64,000 bases of DNA from Liopterus haemorrhoidalis (Eukaryota > Arthropoda > Insecta > Coleoptera > Dytiscidae), in the NCBI GenBank assembly GCA_963971575.1, contig OZ020624.1, positions 315,001-379,000 on the forward strand, written 5' to 3'. The position numbers and the translations under genes are program-made. A model generated the notes under the pieces. That model did not search any database and was not told the DNA's origin. It was given only the letters and a program-made list of their open reading frames with translations. Positions 55,119 through 64,000 of this stretch are shown here, in pieces (within the stretch, counting starts at the first letter, position 1; every line of letters starts with the position of its first letter).

Positions 55119-58100
55119 GGGTTTCAAACGTATGGCGATAATAAACCATTAGAATTGGCTCTACGAACAGAGCTTTTATATGATAATCGGTCAAAATCAA
55201 GTCTTAACAACTTTTTTCCTTTTTAGTTATTTATAATACGTCAGCGTTTCCCAAAGTGTAGGTCGCGACACGGCACCGGGTAGCAGAAAATTTTTGCCGG
55301 GTCGCGAAAAAAATTGTAAAAACACAAAAAAGGTTTTTTGTATATATTTTTTTTTTTTTACGTCAGTTAATCACTAGAATAGTGTATATTTGTGTTTTTA
55401 TTACTATACTATACTCTTTATTACTATACTATACTCTTTATTACTATTTATTACTCTTGATTACCATAAAGCTACTGCTTTAAAATAAAATTTGTTTTGT
55501 AAATAAATGTTTTTTTTTCACAAGGTGGGTCGCGAAAAATTTTAAAACCTCGTACCGGGTCGCGGTCACAAAAAAGTTTGGGAACCGCTGTAATACGTTA
55601 TTCATAATAGTGAACATTAATGTGAACTGGAATAGTAGGATCGGTTTAGGAATTTTTCTTGAAAACATAGTTTCAAAAATGTAATATTTTAATTTCATTT
55701 AAGCCGCATTCAGAGCTCTTAAATCAATAGCTTATGCACTGTAGCTTATGGACTGTTCACTGTCACCAGATGGTTTATCATATGATAAGACATGAAACCG
55801 TTCAGACCTCCAAATTTAATACGCTGTTTGTTGTGGATTGTGCATAATGTTCTAAACTTATAGCTAGTGAGATGTTTTAATGAGACAGACATATAAACAC
55901 ATTGGCTATCGCATTCTATCAGTGACACCGTAGTTATCGAATGCCTTTACATAACCTAACATAATGTCATCATTAACAAATCTTGCTCAAAATTACAAAG
56001 ACGGACAGTAAATATGATCAATTTAGGTAATTCGGTAGTTAAAATCTAAGACAACAGAATTATAAGAACGATAATACATATAAAATATTTTACGAAGCTA
56101 AATGGTTTCAAAATTCACAGATGGAGGGCTATTCGTAACGTACTAATTTATAACAGATGTGAACGGTACATGGAACGTTAAAAGAATGCATTAAAACATA
56201 AGTCAGAGCGTAACAACGAACAGTCTATAACTCGTTAATTTATAGAGGTCTGAATGCGGCTTTGGGATATTAACCCTTTACTGCCTGAATTTTTATTTTT
56301 GGCTGAAATAATTCATGAGTATTAGGAATTGGTTCTTATTGACAGAAATATTAATTAAAAAAATATATTTAAAATATTAACTATTATTTTTATGAAAAAA
56401 TATTACTTAAAATAATAATTTAGGGTTTGTGCCATACACGGAACATTCTGATTCTACATTATGTTACAAAAGAAAATGATTCCGTATTATTTGCTCGTCA
56501 ATTGCTAGGTGTTCTTCATTAGGGATTAAAAGCAGTCGCCCTCGAATTTTTTAAAGAAAAGGTCGTATCTTCTAGTTGTCCTTTCTCAATAAATTCAGAG
56601 TTATCGTTGAAGTGCAAATTCCGCTTGATATCCTCAAATCTATTGCAGCCCATTACTTGAGATACTGCAGGATATATTGCTGTGTATGTGGCATATATGA
56701 ACATTCATGAAGTAACGTTCTGATTCAGTTTTAAAAGTAAAATAAAAAATAAAAATCGGAATGTGCCATATATGGCACACTATGCGGTAAAGGGTTAAAT
56801 AAAAGCTTTAAATACCTAACAAAGCTTGAAATATGTGATTTTCAGCATTTTTTCATTTATTTATTTTCAATAACTTACCTGTAAGAAACCATAGGCGTAC
56901 GTGAAAGAGCCTGGTAAGTAGGCCCCTCTAATAAAAATGCCCCAAGCAAAAATAACCCCCAAATGATCTTCTATAATGTATCCAATACACCAGGGCCCGA
57001 AGCTGAGGTACAGCGGATACAATACTAACAGATAATAAAGCCGGTCTATTGTGGATAGCATCCACATTTTCTGCACCCATCCACGAATCCACCGGTTCGA
57101 AATATGAGGTTTTTTAATCCGCCCCTCTAAAAAATTGTTAAGTTTGGTATTAATAAAAATGAGTAAAAGTAAACCCAAACAAATGTACCCGTAAAAGACA
57201 TAGAGTAATAAAATATATTGAAGTTACCTTTGACCAGTCGGTGGAGAAGTCGAAATAAGCAAAGAGGCACCACACACATTATTATAAGAACGCCAAAGAA
57301 AAACTGGAACTGAAAAAAAAGTTAGTATAGTAAAGGAGACTTTAGTTGACAGATGACGGTTAATTAAAACATATGGTTCAATGGGAGAGAACTGTAGCAA
57401 TAACATTTAAATTTTTGAATAGAGCCATATGATTTGTTCACAGACAAAGCTAGAAATAGAGAGAGATACAATTTGTTTCACTTGACACGCCTGTCCTCCA
57501 TCTAGTGGTGGAGGTTAATTTGACAAGACAATATATGTGTGATAACCTAAAAAAGATTATTTTTGTGTAAATTTTGTCATATTAAATGCATATATTCTTT
57601 AAATAAAACTTTTAGATAGATTAGGAGAAATATAATATAAAAGTAAATTTTGAAAATATTTTGATAATTTGAGTAAATAATAAACAACTGACCTATTGTC
57701 ATCTGACACTACCGATAGAGGCGCCACTGCATTGTACATCATGGCTGACGCAGATAGGATATTTTTGACAGGTTCAATGGTATCTTCATGTGATATTTAT
57801 TGAAATTAATTTATTATTCAATATGACGGTTGCGTTAAATGAAATTTTCCGTTTTCTCAGTGCCCAAGTAACCTCTAGGGTTATAATTGAAGGTAATAAG
57901 GCTTTTTCTCAAAATCCCACTAGAGGCGCTTCAGTTGTTGTCAGTTGACAATAACGTTTAATAAATAACAAAAGTTGTAGTGTAAATTTAAAAGAAATTG
58001 AATTACGAATACTTTAACAAAGAGCTGAGTCATACACTTGGGCGAACAAATGAAATATAAACAACAGAATATTTAAATAATCTATTTTGATTTTAAAATT

Positions 58101-58618
58101 ACCGAGTTGAAAAGTTTTTAAGAAACTATGTCCAGAAATACACGTGGAATCTCTTCGACTACACCATTAACGACCGCCCACGCGTGTACACAAAGGGTCA
58201 TACGTTGAAGTTACCATATTATAATATAACAAAAAAAAGACAAAAAAAGCATATTATATAATGTATGTACATATTATGTACAAAATCTAAATTAAAAATT
58301 AAAAGTTTTGAAGGAAACTTTAGGAGATATGGTTATTTGTTTGAAAAGGTAGGTGCTGCATACTTTATTTTGTGCTCGACTGTACGGTTTATAGTTTTAT
58401 TGGTTACTTACCACCGTACTGATGTTTGTCATCAAGGCAACTCGAGCTAGGAAATCGAAAGAACTTCTCGTATTATCGAACGAGAAGGGCTGCTCTATTA
58501 CCGTTTCCCTACCAGCTTCATCACGTACAAATACCTACAAAAAAACAAAATAAATAAATAATAATAAACTGTTTAAATCCTCACTTATAAGGTGATTATA
58601 AAAAACAGCATTAGTTCA

Positions 58619-58686
<68 letters not shown>

Positions 58687-61600
58687 GTTACTACAGTCTA
58701 CCCCCTTAACTAATTTGCAAAATACCAGAATATTAAGAGGTGGGTTCGTTTACTTCACATAGTGTAAACGACAGCCGTTCAAGATACAGAGCGATCAAGA
58801 AATATTGTCCGTTATGCAATACTTGACAGAAACATTTAATTATCAAACTTATTTCCAAGGACATGTACACATAGGCGTACATTCTAATTTTATTACCTTA
58901 TACGAATTGATTATTAAATGAACACTATTTTTCTCTACACGCCTATGAGTTGACAGGTATTAAGTTAGGAACACATATTTTCGTTGTTGCTCGGGTGAGT
59001 TCGGACAAACGAAGTAATCTGATTGGTTCTTTGTTAAATTGGTATTTTCACCTGTGGATTAGAACATAGTTTTGATATTTTTAAACTCATTGTTTACTGT
59101 TATGTAACTGTCAAGAAATTATGATCGCTCGGTATAATAATAAATTTTAAAAAACTTGGATATCACAACGGCAAAGAAATTGGAAACGGAGAAAAAGAAG
59201 ACGATTCTACGCTCCAGGTGTGGTAAAAAAGAGAGAGAAAATGCATTTTGGATAAAGAATAAAGAAAAAATGTGCAGGATGTGTAAGAAGAAAAAGAAAC
59301 AATTGAGCACATGCTGGAGGAATGCGGAGAAATAAGAAGCAAAGAAGGAACAAGAAATGTGGTTTTGAACGAAAGTGGAGGAAGATATGCATTGATAAAA
59401 GATGTAATAACAAGAAGGAATGAGATTACAGACAATGAAAACAAGACACGAAAAAACTAGAATAATTTGAAAAAACTAAAAAACAGATTTCAATTTATTT
59501 TAAATTATATGATTAAGGGAATTGTTAATGCAAATATAGATTAAACTGTGATACATTCAAAAATAAACATTGATACAACAGCCGTTCAGCAATTTCTTTT
59601 CATCCAGTATGTGCATTTTGAGTCCGGTAGTGAATGGCTTTGACCGCAACTGACCCGGCACTTACGGACATTGTAAAAAATTTCCCCGCTTAGTGGTCAC
59701 TGAATTTTTTGTAATTTTTAATTAGTACTTACTTTGAGCCAGTGTTGTCCTTTCGCGTATCTACTAGGATTCCACTTAGCAACATACAGAGGTCCTTCAA
59801 CTCTGTTACAAATGATCCAGTCTTCATTGTTAATTTGTACTTTTACAACAATTATTTCTGATATTGAAAAGGCTAAAATCCTGCAAAAATAAATTAATAC
59901 ACTGTTTTTAATTAAGATTCCAAGATTGCGTCATGCGTTTTGCTTCATTGCAATGCTACAAAAAAACAACGCATCTCTGTTTCCATACATTTAATGCGTC
60001 ACTTCGGTTTAGACTGGTGGAATATAGTCTGGACTGGGCGGTCAGTGGTTCGAGCCTCCTTCGTTGGTGATATTATTCGGGCGAGGATATGTTTACATTA
60101 CTCTCATTTTCACAATCATTGACCCTTCATCCAGGTGTAGGAGCTCGCCCCCTGGCATCGGCGATTAGCCTCGTTGCAAAAATAGACCGATGTAAAATAA
60201 ATAAATAATAAAAAAAGCGTCACTTTTTTGTGTAAGTAAAGACGTTAAACGTCAAATAGGTTGTCAAGTCACTTTACAAAGTTCGTTTGTTTCTTTCTAA
60301 AGCGAAACTTCAATAGTGTTCATCTTTCTGTGGTGCTACAATTACATTTGCGCCAAAATAAAATATTTCAAATCAACCAAAAACTCGCAAAGCAGCGACG
60401 CAAAATGCATAACGCAGTAATGGAAACTTAGCACTTACCTGACGTGTGAAGAAACCTGCATTAAGTAGGTCGGCTCTCGGTGTGGAATTGTGAAGAGAGA
60501 ATGTTTTGGATTGGTGACCAACGCGACAGGCCACGATCTGTGACGGACATCCACGAACGAAAACAGTCCGTGATCTATAGCAGCAAGCCGATACCTGATT
60601 AAAACATGCTAATTAATTTAATTGGACTTAATTGATAAACAAAATGCAAAGAAATCTTTAAAAAATTAATAATAATAACGCACATTGCTGTAAAATAGTA
60701 CATACAGAATTTTTGATCAGATTATTTTACTAATAAATATAAATTCGTTTAGGAACAGTTAGGAACATGTAAACAGTATCAGGAAAGTAACTTTTGTCAG
60801 AAAGAGTTTGACTGATGGCCACTGGCACTACTATCGATTTTAAAATGAATATAAGCTGTTCACTTTTGTAAGAACAAACTAAGAGGGAATTTTGTTTTCA
60901 ATAGTTTGCACCTTTGAAGCTGTATGTCATGTTGGTATTAAAAAATGTCACTTTTTTAAAATGTCGGGCCATTTGACATAAATCATAATGAAAAATGATA
61001 TCTTAATTATAATGATCATAACCTTATCAACCTAAAGTCGGTTTTACAGCGTAAGGAATATTTTTAATTGACATTTAAAGTCAGTAACACACCATAAAAG
61101 TAACCAAAATAACCACATCTAGTGTGTTCTTACAAAAGTGATCAGCTTATACAGTCTGTTCCAAACGGTTAGGCGGAACTAGATTTTGCAATCTAGTTAC
61201 TTTCATCGTTTAAATCGTGCTTTTCGACCGTTTTGTTTAAGCTTTGTAAATCATACTTACAATAAACATTTTTTGGTAAAGGTTAATATCATTTTAAATT
61301 GTCATTTTCTTTATATTTTGATTTTTTGTGTCATTCTTAATACAAATATCCCATTTATTAATTTTTTTGTCATTAAAATATATAAAAAATAATAATTTAA
61401 TTTTGACATGTCATTCGTTACCAAGGTTTAATTCTTGGAATTTTAAATTGTGACATTCCAACGTGAAAAATGAAATAACCCAAGCAAGGTCCCTTCTCAT
61501 GACAACCTAAAAGAACGAAATTCCCATTTAGTTCCGCCTAACCGTTTGGAACAGACTGTATCTTCTATTATAGTAAAAACAAATTATTTTGTTTTTACTA

Positions 61601-64000
61601 TTTATAACAGCAAACTGGTGTCTATAAAAATTTTATATGTGTCAGAATCCACACTTAACATTATCTTATTTTAATAAATAAGTTGTTAATATACATTCTA
61701 TTATCTTTCCAGTCCCCGAGTTCTAGCTCGAGAAAGCCCGCCTGTTGAAGGGTGTACATGTTGGGCACCAGGCCGCCCAGTCGGTGCAGGTGACCGCAGA
61801 GGTACACCAGCGCCTCTGTCGGCTCCCCGAACACACTTCGGACATTTTCGCTACTACCCGTTAGAATACAGGACGTGGGGAAATGGCCAAACCTGCAAAT
61901 AAATTATATAATTAAACAAAGTATACAATGGAGGCTATATTTGGTATAGGTACAGGTTGGTATTTTTTAGACTAGTAGTCAAATACATCTGTTGGGAAAA
62001 GTATGACAAAGTCACTTATACTACTTTTCCAGTAATCTTGTCAGTTCGGAGTGTAAAATGCTTACCATATAATGTAGTTGGTACCGCTCTGCACTGCTTG
62101 TCGTCTGAGTTTTTGTACGACCTGCAGTTCGTTCTCTGGAAGGAGACCCACAAAGTTGAAAGGTCGACGGGGTCCGGGGTCTAAACAGGCATCCACCGCT
62201 ATGAACGAATATAAGTCACCACTATCCCTGTGTTGGTATAAGTAACTCTTTTCATGGGCCTTTCCTTGAACTGAATAGTTCTTGTAAAAATTCTGTGGGG
62301 AACTCAAAAATGGCACATTGAAATTATCTGTAAAAAATATACAAAGTTAATTTAACAAATGTTCATGCAATAGTGAATGTAGGTTGGTCCCACTAATGCC
62401 TAAGGATACCTCAATCTCACGATAAGTCACATAACGATCTTGCAGTATCAGTTTACGCATAGTATCAATGTTTTCTGGAACAACAACCGATTTTGGACGA
62501 TCTTCACGAAATTCGCCCTTAACCCGTAGTTGACCAAAATATACACATCCAACCAAGTGGGGTGTAGTATACCCCAGGCTTTTCTCATTTAATATCAATT
62601 AAAATAAGGTAAAATTTATACAGTTAGATGCTGTCAAGCCTATAGAATATTATAAAAAAAAAAAATTCAAAGTAATTATTTAATGCTTTTTTAATAATTT
62701 TTTCAATAAAAGTCAAAATCACGCCAATTTCTTTCCTAAATTGCATCATACTTCAAGTTGAGTCTCGTGTTGACTGACAACATTGCATCTCGTTCACATC
62801 AACTCTCACACATACTAATTTAGCTAGCTCTCTGATTGGTCTATGTATTTTGGTGGGGGACCTTGTTTTTGAAAATGTAGTTTAATTTGATATAAATAGA
62901 TCTCTTTGTTAGGAATTATTCTATAATTAGTTTATTTTTTAATGCAACACAAAGGTAGATAGCTAACAAAGGAAGTATACATATATGACGTCCTATTAAA
63001 ATTAATAAGACCAATTGAACTCATATTTCGACTGGGCTACATGCTTCTAATAGATTTAAATTCAAAATGAAACCAGTACAAGCCTTTTAGGGGACAACAG
63101 ATGCTTTATCGGCAAATGACGCGTCATAAGCCGATATTGAAGAAAATTACGCACTTAACTTTTGATCAAAAAATTTGATTTTTATTATTTTAAGTGTCAT
63201 AAAGTAATTAAAGTCTGAAAAAAAAAGAAATAAATATCTAAAAATTCTTAATCCTCAGGTTTATAGATGTCGAAGGAATATTAAATAATCAGTTTTTTTT
63301 TTTTGCATAATTACTAGCAATTTTAAAGAATTTGCAAATATGTGTATAAAAATTTTGCAGTAGATTATTTACGGCCCCAAATTGTTTCTAGATTAAAAAA
63401 AAAAGAATAATAAAAATTTAGAAATGGTAGCTCAGTACTTTTTATAATTATATCAATTTCCAAAAATATTTAAAAATTTCATTAAAAAAAATTTGTTTGT
63501 ATTTTGCTCAAAATGTGTCTTTACAACATTTAGAACCTGGAGATTTCAAAAATTTCAACCACAGGTCTCTATTTTTTTTAGTTTTTGAGATACGGTCAGG
63601 CGGAAAGGTTGATTTTAAAAATATTGAAAATGATCGTAACAAAAAACTACTTATAAAACTGGGTTGGAAATTTTTATATAATACATGTAAAATATAGTGG
63701 TTTTAAAAATGCCATCCACAGGTCGCTGGCACTTACCATTTTCGAGATATGAATTTTTCAAATTTTGTTAAAATTTTAAATTTGCATAAAAATTTATTTT
63801 TACTACAACTAAACCTTTTCAGTATAATTTAAGTGGATTATTTAAGTAAATATAAAAAAAAATCATCTTACCATGATTTCCTCTTACGTCGAGCCATTTT
63901 GTTTTTTGCTGTACTCCGCATTCTTTTAAAACGGAACTATAATACTGCCATTCGGCTTCGTACTGCCTTGAACCGATGTGGTCTTTGGTTTTAGCATCGG
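54721..64000 (-). CDS. TMEM62-like metallophosphoesterase/transmembrane protein, 5' partial
   Basis: Exons: 63872-64000 (runs off the window), 62066-62327, 61695-61892, 60439-60594, 59733-59880, 58412-58534, 57228-57309, 56879-57126, 55024-55079 and 54721-54948, all phases consistent; the last donor (ACCAG/GTAAGA) requires at least one more exon. The N-terminal part is a calcineurin-like phosphoesterase: WLDVRGNHD (metal site) and YLCGHLHRLGG, plus FGHFPTS. LELGDWKDNRMYRLAAIDHG, WPVALVTNPKHSLF and an Ig-like central part follow. The C-terminal half has several membrane segments (LIIMCVVPLCLFRLL, RLYYLLVLYPLYLSFGPWC, FPFLIILVVQMMFAYFFWLA, SIIMAFFLWIQAL). That domain order matches vertebrate TMEM62, whose substrate is unknown. 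The proximal metal ligands would lie in missing exons. Confidence 0.88.
55242..55590. mobile_element. 349-bp hAT-type MITE
   Basis: Ends CAGCGTTTCCCAAA and the complement of GTTTGGGAACCGCTG, with the exact 8-bp duplication TAATACGT (55234-55241, 55591-55598). The interior contains 'gggtcgcgaaaaa' phrases near both ends. It lies between the 55024-55079 and 56879-57126 exons of the TMEM62-like gene. Confidence 0.9.
56274..56794. mobile_element. 521-bp piggyBac-type element, copy 2
   Basis: Flanked by TTAA (56270-56273, 56795-56798), ends CCCTTTACTGC and GCGGTAAAGGG. It has the same length as, and very few differences from, the copy at 19733-20253, so both moved or were copied recently. It lies in an intron of the TMEM62-like gene. 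Confidence 0.92.
56519..56704 (-). pseudogene. piggyBac transposase fragment, copy 2
   Basis: It is the same 61-residue frame as at 19978-20163 with about two replacements (for example [20 protein letters not shown] and FSLKNSR). It lacks the catalytic core. Conservation of the frame reflects recent common origin, not function. Confidence 0.8.
57310..58411. other. TMEM62-like intron, no recognised element
   Basis: The phrase 'tagtggtggaggttaatttg' near 57500 and 'gccactgcattgtacatcatg' near 57724 suggest decayed repeats, but no pairs of ends could be matched. No coding region seen. Confidence 0.4.
58618..58690. repeat. (AT)n microsatellite followed by a T run
   Basis: About 25 AT units (58620-58670) and then about 17 T. 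It lies in an intron of the TMEM62-like gene. Confidence 0.95.
59215..59459 (+). pseudogene. 3' end of a non-LTR retrotransposon ORF
   Basis: Frames give ENAFWIKNKEKMCRMCKK then, after one frameshift, IEHMLEECGEIRSKEGTRN and ALIKDVITRRNEITD, followed by a stop. The C-x2-C...H-x4-C pattern (CRMC...HMLEEC) is the zinc-knuckle-like motif at the C-terminus of many insect LINE polyproteins. Opposite strand to the host gene. Confidence 0.6.
60005..60216 (+). mobile_element. SINE with 9-bp target duplication
   Basis: GCGTCACTT occurs at 59996-60004 and again at 60217-60225, directly bracketing a 212-bp insert. The insert has a B-box-like GGTTCGAGCCTCC near its head and ends in an (AAATAA)n A-rich tail, as expected for a pol III-derived SINE copied by a LINE. 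The A box is not clear. Confidence 0.75.
60850..61151 (+). mobile_element. MITE family D, copy 3
   Basis: Ends TATAAGCTGTTCACTTTTGT and ACAAAAGTGATCAGCTTATA. It directly abuts a family C element that starts at 61152. Confidence 0.85.
61152..61558 (+). mobile_element. 407-bp MITE family C, intact copy
   Basis: Perfect inverted ends CAGTCTGTTCCAAACGGTTA and TAACCGTTTGGAACAGACTG, with TA on both sides. The interior holds a further inverted pair ('ggcggaactaga' and 'tagttccgccta'). It gives the reference for the copies at 19386-20287 and 52738-53117. Confidence 0.88.
62355..62597 (-). pseudogene. Mariner transposase N-terminal fragment
   Basis: A frame with EDRPKSVVVPENIDTMRKL, ILQDRYVTYREIEVSLGISG and LHSLLHEHL. 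This is the second helix-turn-helix of a mariner transposase, from a different lineage than the element at 1477-2651. The catalytic domain is absent. The fragment ends 28 bp before the acceptor of the TMEM62-like exon at 62066-62327. Confidence 0.85.
62598..63871. other. TMEM62-like intron, no recognised element
   Basis: AT-rich intron sequence. Phrases such as 'tttgagatacggtcaggcgg' (63580-63600) and 'ccattttcgagatatgaatt' (63738-63757) look like a dispersed repeat of the type in which such wording recurs, but no full copy is present for comparison. Confidence 0.4.

Noticed and set aside
59163..59444. Minus-strand frames rich in Ser/Leu/Phe
   Set aside because: They are shadows of the plus-strand retrotransposon remnant at 59215-59459.
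1..64000. CRISPR array, rRNA, or prokaryotic operon signals
   Set aside because: No direct repeats with regular spacers, no rRNA motifs, and all host genes are intron-split; the sequence is eukaryotic.

Overview
The window looks like AT-rich insect nuclear DNA, most likely from a beetle. Genes are split by GT-AG introns, the cytochrome P450 is of the insect CYP6 type, and introns and intergenic DNA are packed with DNA transposons (hAT, Tc1/mariner, piggyBac, Harbinger-like), their short non-autonomous derivatives, SINEs and broken non-LTR retrotransposons. The beetle assignment is inference; the sequence alone supports 'insect' firmly.

Six host genes can be rebuilt exon by exon with consistent splice phases. 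From left to right: a CYP6-like P450 (minus strand, 2792-6061, 4 exons, 522 aa); a CRAL-TRIO lipid-binding protein resembling alpha-tocopherol transfer protein (minus, 9048-12184, 6 exons, 308 aa); exonuclease 1, EXO1 (minus, 15087-22092, 7 exons, 619 aa, ending in a PCNA-binding PIP box); the alpha subunit of electron transfer flavoprotein, ETFA (plus, 22831-26663, 6 coding exons, 331 aa), divergent from EXO1; a ZAD-C2H2 zinc-finger protein (minus, 32281-35337, 3 exons, 402 aa); a secreted S28 serine carboxypeptidase-like protease (minus, 35520-42080, 10 exons, 483 aa); and the larger part of a TMEM62-like metallophosphoesterase/membrane protein (minus, exons from 54721 to beyond 64000, with a possible last exon at 43267-43477). 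That makes seven genes counting the TMEM62-like one, which is cut at its 5' end by the window edge. They are unrelated single-copy-type genes, with no operon or cluster logic beyond the shared EXO1/ETFA promoter interval.

Most of the rest is mobile DNA, often nested. Two long unclassified repeat families (called A and B here) each carry a (GACA/GACG)n microsatellite at a fixed internal position, and family A also carries tRNA-like segments. Several hAT-type elements have clear 8-bp target duplications, two of which sit side by side sharing the same 8-mer. Two 521-bp piggyBac derivatives with TTAA duplications lie in introns of EXO1 and the TMEM62-like gene. A striking pattern is that elements with different terminal inverted repeats share the same internal tandem-repeat core, seen at 455-700, 42346-42851 and 45130-45431.

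I saw no rRNA genes, no convincing functional tRNA, and no CRISPR or prokaryotic features.
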